Assembly: GCF_000006405.1 (NCBI RefSeq)
Contig: NW_003210321.1
Coordinates: 359,472 to 423,471, forward strand
Source of the DNA: Perkinsus marinus ATCC 50983
Lineage: Eukaryota; Perkinsozoa; Perkinsida; Perkinsidae
Direction of reading: 5' to 3'
Length of the DNA: 64,000 bases
Shown here: positions 11,649 through 23,072 of the stretch, one piece after another
How positions within the stretch are numbered: position 1 is the stretch's first letter
How the letters are laid out: the number at the start of each line of letters is the position of its first letter
Notes under the pieces: model-generated
Seen by the model: only the letters and a program-made list of their open reading frames with translations
What the model was told of the DNA's origin: nothing
Databases searched by the model: none
Translations under genes and position numbers: made by a program

Positions 11649-12505
11649 CTATAGTATATACCGGTCGAGGAACTTCCGATGGAAATCACTGCGGACTGCA
11701 TCGTTGATGAACCTAAGCATTACCTCATGCTCCTTATCCTCTCAACTGTATCCAATCCCACCTCTTTTTCCCCTTAGGCTGGTTCCTAGACTGATTCTTG
11801 AATACAGTATCATCATCCCATCTCCGTTTCAATTGCATGCTACCTCCCGCTGATAGGAAACACATCCTACCTTCCACAACTACTAACCTTACCTTGTAAC
11901 AGAGGGTTGCCAACAGCAATCTGCTGCCTCTCCTCTTCTTCCTCTTTGGCCTGCTCGATTGCCGCAGCCTTCGCCTCCTCGGCCGCCCTGCCAAGAGCAT
12001 CAGAATCGACCATGTCCAGCCACCCATGCGCTCACCTTTCCGCACGTATCTTCGCGAGCTCCCTCATCAACTCAGCCTCTTCCTCATCTTCATCATCATC
12101 ACTACCACTAGAGTCTGACAATGATCCACACGTGGATTACAGTATTTACAATTGAAGGCAATCCTCAAAGGCAGTCAGAGCCGCCTTCATTCAGATGCGC
12201 GAGGCTACTACTACTACTACTACCTCGATCTGCCTCGGATTCGGTGTCCGAACCTCCTCCACCAGCGTCGGGATCTTCATCACAGTCTTCAGGGAAGGCA
12301 GTATCCGGCGGGGGTTCTACCTCAAAGACACATATGAGGATACTTATGTGTGAGATACAAACACCCCACAACGAGACCCAACCTTACCTATAGCGCCTTT
12401 GGCCTGCTTCTCCTTCTTCTCCAACTCCCTTCGCAAGGCCGCCTTGTTTGATCCAGCATCCTTGGACTCACGGAACTTCAGCGTAAGGTGACCTACGCAG
12501 CACTG
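11649..12505 (-). CDS. CWC15: Spliceosome-associated protein CWC15 (N-terminus not resolved)
   Basis: Component of the Prp19-associated (NineTeen-related) spliceosome complex, acting in nuclear pre-mRNA splicing. The C-terminal signature is clear on the minus strand: QLKRRWDDDTVFKNQSR (about 11795-11845) and the terminal exon ending RFINDAVRSDFHRKFLDRYI with TAG at 11649-11651. Upstream exons give an acidic run SDSSGSDDDEDEEEAELM then RELAKIRAER, followed by AAEEAKAAAIEQAKEEEERQ, matching the family's acidic and helical middle. A further exon at about 12400-12500 reads LKFRESKDAGSN and RRELEKKEKQAKGA. The conserved N-terminal exon was not found and would lie above 12505. Family recognition rests on the RRWDDD(V/T)VFKNQ box and the C-terminal helix. 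Confidence 0.9.
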
Positions 12506-12669
12506 TCTACTTCTATCTATATGCGAGAGCTGCTATTACCGGGCTCATCCCGGGCCCTCCTGAAGATGGTGGGAATGGGCTGATTGCTCGAGTTGTTAGC
12601 ACCCAGAGCATTATGGAAGGTGGGGCGATGGGCTGTGGTCATAAAGCAAACAACAACAACGACCAAGGC

Positions 12670-13441
12670 TCAGTAAAGTCCCGCTGCATCCTTCTCGATG
12701 AGACAACGCCAAAGCAACGATATTAGGGTACGATGAATGGTATTCAGAAACGTGATTGCAAGTATACTCCAGTTCAGACCAATATACCCATGCTCCCACC
12801 GACTGTCCACACCGCCATTTTTGTGATAGGAATAGGAATAGGCCTCCCTATTAGAAACGCGTTCACTCAGCCTAAACCACTTCTTCGGATGGATAATCAC
12901 ATAAATGAACCAAATCGCCACTACAAACGCCCGTAAGACCATCCATGAGGCGATCACTATTGCACGCCGATCGTTCAAGCACCTTCGTCGAAGTAGCTCA
13001 TTCCCCCTAGAAACCCTCAGTTATCACCGCCGTACTGTCGGGAGGGGACAGGTATAGCCCCGTAGCTCCTCAGTCTTGCCCGATGGTTGAACTCCACGCT
13101 CCCTCAAGCATTCGTACAGCTGATAACCACATTTCTCTAATAGAACGACGAGTCTAGATAGCGCCCTCCATCGCGATAGTACCACGTCCACAACCTGTAG
13201 GAGCCCATACAAGGTTTGAATTTCAAACCTAATCGAGAAGGACTTGTTCTCCCACCTTTCGCGTTCTGAAGAGAGGCTCGCGCCGCGTTCGGGTTTCGAG
13301 GACCCTCCCCACTCCGCTATCACATTTGGCTGGCAAACTCCCCTTTACCGAGGCCATAATACACCCACGGTTCACAACTAATTCCAGAACGATGATGAGA
13401 GCAATTTGATACATTCTGGCCGTAGTACGGCCGCCGTACAA
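12670..13441 (-). CDS. Possible membrane-protein exons, unrecognised
   Basis: A minus-strand open frame at 12670-12978 contains a strongly hydrophobic helix, VLRAFVVAIWFIYVIIH, followed by PKKWFRLSE and a putative GT donor. A second frame at 13024-13323 reads LYGLLQVVDVVLSRW and LVVLLEKCGYQLYECLRERG. They could be exons of one membrane protein or the missing upstream part of the neighbouring gene. No family recognised. Confidence 0.25.
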
Positions 13442-14265
13442 GCTTTATCATCATCGTCCTCCTCCACCCTCATCATTACCGCACCCAAACCAGGTTTATC
13501 ATACTGAAGGCAAATGATGAAATGATGTTTCATATCGCTGAGTTGGACCATTGATAGACGAAAATACGGCAGAAATGGAGTCTGTCAGCAGTGCTGGCCC
13601 AGCACTTCCCCCTATATGTGGTTTTTCCGTATCGTGAATAACTCAGCGAATAGGTAGAGTATGGAAATGGTCAACTACTATTGAAAAGAGCACCCCGAGT
13701 GGTCCAAAATGGTACCCGGATTTGTCTGATATTCACAGGTGCTAAGAAGCCAAGTGCGATGGGCCTTTTCTCGACCACCCAGTACCCATAAACGATCAGA
13801 TTGAAACGAATGAACGCTTACCGTACGTTACGTCCTCATTCCCTCATCTGTCTGCCCTCCTTTTTCCTATGTTTCCTCGAAGCCCCGCCATCGCCAATCC
13901 TAACGACGATGAGAGTATTTCCTGCACTTTCCGTGCATATTCATTGGTCGTCGTCGTTTCGCCATGTTGTGGTAAGCATCCATTCTTAGCCTTTGAGAGT
14001 TCTACTATACAACCCTATACTCGTTCGTGACGCCCCCTGGCGGACCTTTGTCATAGCTCAACTTCTCCACCATCTGCATTCCACACTCAGACATTGCGTT
14101 GGTCACTATAGATGGGCGAGTAACTCTCTAGACTCATAGGTAGACATATTGAAATGTTCATCACTCGCCTGACCAGAACAAAAGGGCAACTCGAGTCGAT
14201 GAAGCTACTGCCGCACAGGGCCGTCCCGTGAGAAGATACTCTACGAGTCTTCTCGATCTGATACA
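13442..14265. other. Intergenic or uncertain stretch
   Basis: No exon could be supported on either strand. Short ORFs only; no clear repeat or RNA gene was seen. Confidence 0.4.
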
Positions 14266-14439
14266 GGTGTATGCTTCCTCCGCCTCATCTCTTTGGAAGT
14301 CCACCAGCCTGCAGAACTGAATACGCGTGCACTACACTGCTGCTAGAAGACTACTGCCAAAGGAACCGTGCTACTGTAGGGCTCACCGAAGAGTGCACTG
14401 TGGTGAAGTACTTGTGTCTTCCAGCGTTATGGAGATTTA

Positions 14440-14760
14440 GTGACAGTCTGTAAGGTGGCTGCTGCGATGAGGCGGTCCTTCAACGATGGAGGGTCTTTAC
14501 CACCGAACTCCAAAGAGTTGGTAAGTCACGCAAGGCAGCCGATATTTTCTGAGGGCCACTACGACACAGCTGTATGTCTGGCAGGTGGAAGTGCTCGGCC
14601 CTTACCTGCCTATGGTTCCTCGAGATACGCATGGGGACATTGTTGTTGAGTCGAGTTGGAAGTCGGGGGCCCGAACTTCTCTCGTACTACCACAGGTGGA
14701 GTGGCTCCCGTCCGAATGCTCATGAGAGGCCTGCATGTACTAGGCACCAGGTCTCGTTGG
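14440..14760 (+). CDS. Possible upstream exon(s) of the first ankyrin gene
   Basis: After a plausible acceptor at about 14584 a frame reads VEVLGPYLPMVPRDTHGDIV and then VESSWKSGARTSLVLPQVEW to a stop at 14722-14724. It looks like real protein but has no recognised domain. It may belong to the ankyrin gene that follows or to a separate short gene. Confidence 0.3.
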
Positions 14761-14819
14761 AGTATATCGTGATGATGGATCTACCAAGAGTGTAGCAATA
14801 CAAACAAAGAACCAGCTGA

Positions 14820-16600
14820 ATGATGTGTAAGTGCGGGATGATCATTCGAGATCTTCCTATGGTCGTGTTCCGCAGGACTGCTACTACCTCTAGAGAAGAA
14901 TTGTCAACTTCTACACTTACCTCGGTCCCTGCCGGTCCAGTTCACGAGAGTATGGTCCAGGCTGTAGACGATATGGCCCCTGGAGTTGATGATGTACGTT
15001 TGATGACTCTTCTGGGTTGTTATCTTCATGGTGGCAGGTAGGAAGACCAAGGCTTTTGCGGGCGGCGCTGTGGGGAAGAGCGGACCTTGTGGCTGATCTA
15101 CTCCATCGCGGAGCTGATATAACCCAGTCGAGCCCGTAGGAGCCACCCTGATCACAGCGATATGCTGATCAACTCTCCGGCGTTTGTAGATCTGGAATCA
15201 CAGCAGTTCACGTAGCCGCAATGACTGGTGATGCTGCTGTTATACGAGTGGTAGGATGATGCAACAGCTCACAACCGGTCGGTATCATCTTGTACTAGAT
15301 TGTTGAGCACGTTGGTCCCACGAGTAAAGACACGAAGTACTTAGACATTTTGCGGAAAACCCGAGGTGTGGCTTCGGGATTAGCCATCGTCGTTGGTGAA
15401 CCTCTCACAGATCTCTCGGCTCTCTTGGAGTTGAAGGACCACTTTGGTCGAGCTGTAGCGGGCAAGGGTGTCCGTGACTTCCATCGAGCCATTCGACGAG
15501 CCCGTGAATACGGCCAGAATGTTTGGGGATTCGTCAATGGCGACTCCGAGGCCATCATGGAGGCAGTGCTCCCGCGGTGCTACAAAGACCGGGTGAAGTT
15601 CAGGATGCGAAGGATGCCTATCCCGATTAACCCCGACTGTATGCAGGTGGGTATGAGGACACTATTGCCCCTTGGAAGCTCATCTCCTCGTAGGGTGGGT
15701 TCACAGCCCTGCATAGAGCTGCATGTGATGGTAGCGTCAGAAAGACTAAGTTCGTTCTCGCTTCTGGTGGAGATGTGAATAAATTATGCGAAGTGAGAAG
15801 GGAAACGGTCTCGTGTGGTTGCTGAGCGTTACGGGAAGCGAAACTCTTTAAGAACGGAATTTAAGAGAGTCCTTTTGTTCATTGAGTAGTTACGTGGCTG
15901 GACTCCGCTTCAATGGGCTGTTTATTCGGGCAATTTACATGTCGTTGCCTGCCTGCTGGCGCACGGAGCAGATGGGAACATACAGTGCCTTGTGAGTTAT
16001 CGTGTCGGCATCTGTGTAATTATCCTAATTTTAGTATAATGGTCATACTCCGATGCATCTGGCTGTGCTCTATAACCGGCCACGTATTCTCCAAGCTCTT
16101 TTGCTTCACGAATGTGATGTGACCAAGCAGTCCCGTTCTGCATATCGGGTGGGCCACGAAGGAGAAGGTGGAAAAGTTGCCGTGCTGAGGTATAGGGGAT
16201 GTGTCTAGGCTCTTAGGAATAATGTGTTCTCTCCAGAGCTGGCAGCACCCCGATGCACTATGCTTTGGGATTGGGACGAGAGGAGCTTGCTATTATGGTA
16301 AGCTATCATGGCTCGTATTCTACGGATTACAGTAGGCGCATGCCTACGACGATGACGTTTGTGATCAGACTGCTTTCTCTCAGATTGTTGATCACCTGAA
16401 CCCTCGAAAGCTGCGAGGTCCCACTTGTGTCCGAGACAGGAGCTCTCGAGGTGAGTCTGTCAAATCGAATTTAGTCGACATGTCGTGGTGTTCTTCAATC
16501 ATCGAGACGGGTTGTGCGTCATTTCTCAGCCGTGGAGCATTTGATGAGCATCTTGAATGATCGAGGGCAGACTGCTGCAGACAGCAGGAGGAGCGAATGA
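14820..16600 (+). CDS. Ankyrin-repeat protein A
   Basis: Multi-exon gene for an ankyrin-repeat protein, presumably a protein-protein scaffold. A Ser/Thr-rich start (Met at 14820 or 14859; TSREELSTSTLTSVPAGPV) splices in phase at about 14994/15039 to VGRPRLLRAALWGRADLVAD. Repeats include LLHRGADIT, GITAVHVAAMTGDAAVI, GGFTALHRAACDG, WTPLQWAVYSGNLHVVACLL, NGHTPMHLAVLYNRPRIL and AGSTPMHYALGLGREELAIM. A non-ankyrin insert (about 15300-15645) contains LTDLSALLELKDHFGRAV. Introns of about 40-60 nt separate most repeats. The last exon reads LNDRGQTAADSRRSE with TGA at 16598-16600. It is a paralogue of ankyrin gene B downstream: both contain an AGSTPxHYA repeat. Confidence 0.82.
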
Positions 16601-16812
16601 GATTCATTCGACAGATTTGCAGTCTGGTCGTCCAGTCTGGCAATCAACAGTGTTCGAAAGTTTACCCCAAAGGTTGCCACTTATTCTCTTTTGAGTCTCC
16701 TCACGTCGTGAATTTCACATCATGCTGGTCGGGCTGGCAGTGTTGGCTAGCCCTGTTATGACTGTTGTACCCAGGGTGACCTTGTTGAGTTATCAAGTCC
16801 GATGAATTATCG

Positions 16813-16912
16813 NNNNNNNNNNNNNNNNNNNNNNNNNNNNNNNNNNNNNNNNNNNNNNNNNNNNNNNNNNNNNNNNNNNNNNNNNNNNNNNNNNNNNNNN
16901 NNNNNNNNNNNN
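16813..16912. other. Assembly gap (100 N)
   Basis: Exactly 100 ambiguous bases, so the true gap size is unknown. Sequence may be missing between the two ankyrin genes. Confidence 0.99.
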
Positions 16913-17716
16913 CAAACCTTCGCCTTCCTCTTTACACCGAATGAGCCCAATATCGATTACTGTGCTGAGCATAGTGTGGTATTCGTACAGAACTTAAATG
17001 CAGGTAGTGCACTTATTTTTATCGTCCTAGGGTCGTACTATTGGTTGCTCTAACTCGAGTTCCCTTGTTGTGTTGTTATTAGAGTTCATTAACTGATACC
17101 GCGACACTATATTTCGTGTCCAGCGTCACTAGAGTTGTCACTCGCTATGCAAGTCGGTAACATGGGCGTGATGATCACGTTGGGGAGCGCACGTTGGAAC
17201 ACTTCCTGAATCGCTAGCCGTGTAGATTTTGCGTGTTCGACGACCAGGGTCGCGACGGCAAAATACGACCAGTTCTTGGAAATCGGTGCGCTCGAATTCA
17301 GAGAGTTCGTTCAAGTTAGCAAGAGTGATTATTCTTAATGTGGGCGCCGCTAGTGTGGAATAGCATTCTGAGTGTTACCATGAATGTACCGTTATCATTG
17401 CCCGAGTGAGCGTAGAAGCACACTGTATCGTCATTATGACAAGACCCATGGTATCCCTATTACCATGTACATTATAGTTGTTCTCGTTATCAACTGCTTA
17501 ATGACATCAGATTGAGGACAATAGGCTAACATATTCTCACTATCAGCCCTAGCCGTGGACATTCCTGTGCGGATCGGCGAGATTTAATATTCTTCTTTAC
17601 GCATCTTCCCCTCCTGAATTTGCTAAAGGCGTTTTTAGAATCAACAGCTACTCACGACCGCAGCCGTGGGAGGTAGAGGGTATTGTTTGCATACCTATAG
17701 TCTCCAAGCATTCACT
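16913..17716. other. Uncertain stretch after the gap
   Basis: An open + frame enters from the gap to about 17050 (QTFAFLFTPNEPNIDYCAEH) but cannot be assigned. The rest has only short ORFs and no clear repeat. Confidence 0.3.
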
Positions 17717-18170
17717 ATGTTATCGAATAGACCGCGTCCTAATGAGATCTTCATGGGAGTAGGGCAGCCACATGAGCGCAAGATTCGTCCGCAGCCCTCT
17801 GTCTGATACTTCGCCTTGTGGTGCAGTCTCGTTGGTTCGCAAGTTTCCGGAAAGCTTCTGGTTATAGGAAGTACCGCCCTGGCCGGAACCCTCATCGTTC
17901 GAGTTATGGCGTCTGTCTCTTCGTGAGATATACAGGAGCTGACGCTTATGCCATTTATGTGTGCTATTCTCTCCGGCTCTGTGATATCAGCGACTTCATC
18001 TTTGGCAGGCACACTGTATAAGATATGGATAGGTTTGCAAACGTGTGAAACCCGAAGACGGCGTGCCGCGACCAAGACAATATTTGGTAGTGGTTTGAGA
18101 AGAAATTGGCATTATCACTGGTCACTATTTGGACGCCGAATTTGTAGATATTATGATCTACTCTGAATAA
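17717..18170 (+). CDS. Possible small gene with a hydrophobic segment
   Basis: A + strand ATG at 17717 gives MLSNRPRPNEIFMGVGQPHE; a nearby exon encodes the hydrophobic run GKLLVIGSTALAGTLIVRVM. Splicing between them would need an intron of only about 26 nt, so the model is doubtful. The opposite strand carries a 126-residue open frame across the same bases. Product unknown. Confidence 0.2.
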
Positions 18171-18180
18171 TCCGCTCTAC

Positions 18181-19478
18181 AGCTGAACCCATCGTGAAGG
18201 GACCTTTCTGTAGGCTTCCCTATAGTTCACCCTTGGTCCTTGTCAAACTGTACATGATCAGATACTCGATCATGATTGAAAATACGTGCGACCACGTTCA
18301 CATTCTAGAAGCTCCTTTCGAGCGTAAGTGCACCCACTCGTGATCGTCCAGCTCTCCAGAGTCCATCGTCTGTTGGAGACAGCTGTCGCTTGCGGTGTAA
18401 CGGAAAGAAATGCGCGATACCGTAAAACTGGCAGTTCGGATATTCCTCTTCGGCTCGACAGCAACGCCCTTTGCGATGCAACTCGGACGACGAAATGAGG
18501 CTCCGTGGGTGAGTTCACTTCAGTATCGTCATCCGAGTGCTGCGCAATCAGCAAACAGTGGAATTTACCGACCCCTGCCCTCCGGTTCTTGACTGCATTG
18601 TGAGGGACGAAGAGTCGAAGCCTAGGAGGTGACGTGGGGACGAGCCGCCCCTTGCATGTCAGACTGCTATGCTCAGCTTCTGAGCATCTGATGCTGTCTG
18701 CGTGTATTCGCTTTGCGAGTTGTCTCGCAGTGGGGTGTCACGGTGACACTGTCTCGCTTCACCGAGTCATCTTGTCCAGTGGAGCGCATCTAGAGAGGGC
18801 TCGCCAGGTCTATGATGTCCATCCTTCCCCCTCGATCCTCTGAGTGTCCGTTGATTATTATGTAGATGCTTCTGACACCATATTATTCAACGTGTTGTGC
18901 TGGCTAATGTCGATAGGCCCCGTATTCGAATTTCACACATGGTTGTGCACGCGTGCTAACCTTGTTTATCTAACGAAAGGAGTTTTCTCAATGTCACCAT
19001 AAGTTATTCCTATCATGGGTAGTAATAGGAATACCACCTAGAGAGGCATCCATCAAAAAGTGTCTTGGCACGGCGACGGCGTTAATATGCAGTTCTTAAT
19101 CTATTACGCCCATGTTGTGTTCTTGCACGCATGCACACGTCGCTTTCGAATCTTGGAGAAAGCATTTTGTAAAGGTCGATCTTGCACGGACGTGTTATTG
19201 GATCTCAGTTCAGTACATGAAAGATGTTGTCAACGATGCCCAAATTCTGTTCCTGGATGCGCCCTGTTGTATCCTATGCACCTCGAAGAGGGGCCATTTC
19301 TATGACCACCACTTTCGGAGGGCTCGCTGGCCCTGCGTCTTCTGCCCTACTCCACCACCACGCTGTTCAGTATCAGTCCCAGAGGTAACCTATCGAACAC
19401 GGAGCTCATCGCAGTGGTTACGCTTCCAGATTCTTTAATTGCTCGCCTGGCGCCGAGTCCGGGATTAGACGCGGTCTG
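18181..19478. other. Mostly unassigned stretch upstream of ankyrin gene B
   Basis: Only scattered ORFs. The longest on + (19112-19438) reads FESWRKHFVKVDLARTCYWI in part; it could be an upstream exon of ankyrin gene B, but no splice junction was supported. Confidence 0.3.
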
Positions 19479-21477
19479 GTGGGCTGGACTGACCTAGAGT
19501 TGGCTGCCTCGACGGGTGACCTTTCCGAGCTCAACACATTGATAGCTCGTGGAGCTGACCTTGGAACAGTTAATGAGGTGAGGGAATATGAATTCGTGAT
19601 CGAATCAATAGAGCTTTCCCAGAACGGTCAAACTGCTCTCCATTTCGCTGCGGTGAACGGACATCCTCGCACGATTCAGCTCCTCATTGAAAGGGGGGTT
19701 GACCTCAATGCCGAGGACAGTGTGAGTTTGGGCTAGCGGAGGAGAGTGTCATCTTAACGGCTTTTGTGTGTGGCATCTCAGTGTGGGCGTACAGCCTTGG
19801 TCCTGGCTGTCCAGCAGAGACAAAAGGATGCCGTGGAAGCCCTAGTCCGATACAAACCTGCTATCAGCACTGAGCAAGTGAGTGTTCACTGTTGATGATT
19901 TTCATGCTTATCTCCATTGCCCTCTTTCAGCTGCTGAAAGCAGTAGAGCTGGCACACGGCTATGACGATCAAGAAATTCTGTCTATTCTTCGTTCGTCTA
20001 ATGCTCCATCCAACCCGGATCCCGTTGACCAAGAGTACAACTGCATGGGAGTCCATATCGAGTGGGATAGCGGCTGTCACATCTTGGTAGAATGCCTCCT
20101 CCTCAGAGGCAACACCCGAGCACCTTGGGAACAAGGAGATGCTCATGCACCCATCGAATCTGCATGTGATCGATCTATGATGCCCTCACCAGCAGACTGT
20201 GAAAGTACCACCACACAGGTGTGTCTCCCGCTTTTGTGGCTCTCGGTCTGTGTGAGGCGAGCGTTCAGGAATTTTTATGTCCAACTGCTCTAAGCCCCGA
20301 TGATTTCGATATTGCCTCGCTTGAGGAGGGAAGACGAGGTGCTGCTGTCTCACACATTGCGAGAAATATTTTGTCACCACAGGCCTATTTTCCTTGTTGA
20401 ATGACGGGCGAGAGTTGACACCAGACGAGAGAACCAGAATCGAGAATTCTCTGACGGCGATCGGGAAGAGGATGCACAGAATCGAAAGCCTGATTCAGTC
20501 CTCAATTTTTGGGCAACTCGACAGAATGAAAGATCTCATCAAAAGCAGTGTCGAGGCTTCCACCTCGACTGTTATGATAGACTCCACCGACGAAGTAAGC
20601 AGCACTAAGATCGCGGTCGTCATTGTTCATTCAAAGTCATCTTTTAGCTGGGCTGGTCTGCTCTGCACTGGGCGGCGTACAAGGGCCATGGTAGAATCGT
20701 CAACTTCCTGCTGGAACAAGGAGCTGATCCCACTAAGCTCACAAGGAGAGTGAGTTTTCAATACGAAGATTTGAGTTAACCCCAACTCTCTCAGGAGGGT
20801 GCCAATCCTCTCATCTGCGCCGTCGCCCGACAGGACGGTGCCTCCCGTACTCGTCTCCAAATCGTTCGTGCCCTCCTTAAGCATGGAGCACAACCCAATG
20901 CACAAGATGGGGTGAGCTCTCGGGCTCACGGCTAGTCGGTCAGGAGGGCTGCGTTCATTTACTGCTCACTGGGGGAATACAGTTGCTGTGTTATTCAGGA
21001 CGGTGAGACTCCACTTCATTTTGCTGTGGGCTTCCTTGAATACGACATCGCACAAGTATTGTTGGAGAATGGCGCTGATCCGTCCATCAGGACTAACTAC
21101 TCGATCACTGTTGGCGAGAACAATTTTGCGTAAGTTGGAGTGTGCACTAGGATGGTGATTACTGTCATCTCTCAGAGCTGGAAGCACGCCTTTACACTAT
21201 GCCCATCAGCTTGGTGCTGAGAATATCGTGAGGCTGGTGAGTACTGGGACGATAATTCCCAACATCGGACGCTTTGCTCTATGGCAGATTGCTTCGTATG
21301 CTGGCCGTTCCGAGAGCCGTAATCGAGAGTCGGATCATGGAAAAAGTAAGCTACTCATCACTACTCCTTCTGATGAGTTGGCCTCTTTCAGACCTGCGCG
21401 ATGTCAACATGGCGCGAGATAGTAACGGGTATACACCCGCACAGCTTCATCCACAGTGGCCTTGTTATATGATTTAA
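19479..21477 (+). CDS. Ankyrin-repeat protein B
   Basis: Ankyrin-repeat scaffold protein encoded by about ten exons. Met at 19479 opens MGWTDLELAASTGDLSELNT. Repeats read NGQTALHFAAVNGHPRTIQL, CGRTALVLAVQQRQKDAVEA, GWSALHWAAYKGHGRIVNFL, EGANPLICAVARQDGA, DGETPLHFAVGFLEYDIAQV and AGSTPLHYAHQLGAENIVRL. A non-repeat insert at about 20400-20590 (ELTPDERTRIENSLTAIGKR) separates two repeat blocks. Splice phases agree at several introns, for example the 47-nt intron ending just before 20382, where the spliced codon restores the frame. The last exon ends AQLHPQWPCYMI with TAA at 21475-21477. It shares repeat layout and the AGSTPxHYA unit with ankyrin gene A, suggesting an old tandem duplication. Confidence 0.85.
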
Positions 21478-23072
21478 GCTCATCATTTTGCGGAATGAAG
21501 GTCAAGATAAACCTCCAGCTTTCTGCGTGCTGCTCGAGCTGGTACTGACCTTTTCATTGCCGATCAGCCCGAGTTGATATTCCAATAGAATAAAACTCGA
21601 GCACTTTTTGATGTAGGAATACTCTTTTTACGGGACATCCCGCTTTAATATAGGCTGTGTTGCGTCCATTAGTACTGACCTCCCTGAGTCACACTGGTTG
21701 AAGCACCGAATGGCTGGTAGAGTCCGTTACGATCAAACCTGTAACGCGTAAACGCTCACCTCGTGAAGAGAGATCGGCAGTCTTGTGACGCGAATGGAAT
21801 GCATGAACCGTGAGTCATCGACTCTGAAGTTTTTGATATGGAAACCTTGCATCAAAGGACCGTGATCGCGTCGGTTCGGGTCTCAGCCGTAGTACTATCA
21901 GTCCTGGACTCGGCGAGATGCTGCCGGGAAGGTTTCATTCGACACGCAGTCCACATGGATACGTCTACATCGAACTACTCCACAGTGTAGAGCAATTCGT
22001 CGTACACGAGTATGGAGTGCATACTGAGGACACAAGTTGGATTCAACAGGGCTGTGATCAAAGAATGGCGTAGCGGCATCGTTTGAGTGCGCAGCGGCCT
22101 GTTTCATGAGTGGCATTACCTCCCGATACTGTGTACACAACCCGACAAGATTCACTAGACACTATCGAATACTCATGCATGTTACTCCGCCTTCCATAGC
22201 AACGATCCAGTCTTGTGCACCTGAGATTATAATAGCGAATCCTAAGTCAACGTCATCAAGGAGTGACCGGCTGTGGTTGCAGCATGGTAGCCTCAGCGTG
22301 ACCACCAGGCACTGGATCGACTACTGCAATGGATGCTGAGCCCTGTACGACCTAAGCGAGGAACAGTGCTAGGTCTGACGAACAGGGGCATCGTGAGAGA
22401 TCTCACCGGCCGAGCAGCACCGAATAGAAAATCTTGCTTCCGCCAATAGTCGAACATACGCGCCGAGTTCACGCCTGTTCCTGACACACGATGGGACCCT
22501 AAGACTAACGCTGGAACACGGTGGCTCACGAGGGTATATCGATCCGTGACTGGTGTGTTTTAGCGTGCTCGGGCTAGATCGAGATTGTGGTGGGTTTGCG
22601 ATATAATGATCAAGGCGATTCGTGAGGCCGCGTATCTCCCTCTGATGGACATCGTCTGAGATTGCTCGAATCGATCGATGAGATGCAATGATGAGATGTG
22701 GTCACTCAAATGCGACGTCGGCCTTGTGCCAAACTCGGGAGAAATATGGGGACTATCGGCATCAACAGTGAGTTTGAACCTGTGAGACTATAGTGCTGAG
22801 ACATTAATGTGAACTGAGATGAGGAAATAAATTGCCACGACTGGTAGTTCCCACATATCCAGTTTGCCCAGGCGTGGGTCCAGTCCCTTAAACTCGACTG
22901 GGCCGCCGATGTCTCTTTGATCTGCCGCTACCTTGTGACCATGAACCTGATACTATCGAAGTCGAGATCCGTCAGCCTGGCTCATTCCACCTCATAGACT
23001 TTATCCCATAGAGTTTCATGTGTGTCAAGATCGACCAACTTGACTTTGGCGTAATGCACCCAGTGCCGAAAC
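21478..23072. other. Unassigned 1.6-kb stretch
   Basis: Minus-strand frames at 21898-22155 (VGLCTQYREVMPLMKQAAAH) and 22293-22529 (FDYWRKQDFLFGAARPVRSL) have protein-like composition but no supported splicing and no known domain. The remainder appears non-coding. Confidence 0.3.

Noticed and set aside
11305-11853. 182-aa plus-strand ORF, the longest short ORF near CWC15
   Set aside because: Its 3' half is antisense to the confidently identified CWC15 C-terminal exons, so it is probably a chance open frame.
15295-15558. 87-aa minus-strand ORF
   Set aside because: It is the antisense shadow of the spliced ankyrin gene A insert exon.
17695-18075. 126-aa minus-strand ORF opposite the hydrophobic small gene
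   Set aside because: Composition is unremarkable, no domain, and the opposite strand carries a more protein-like hydrophobic segment; neither is secure.
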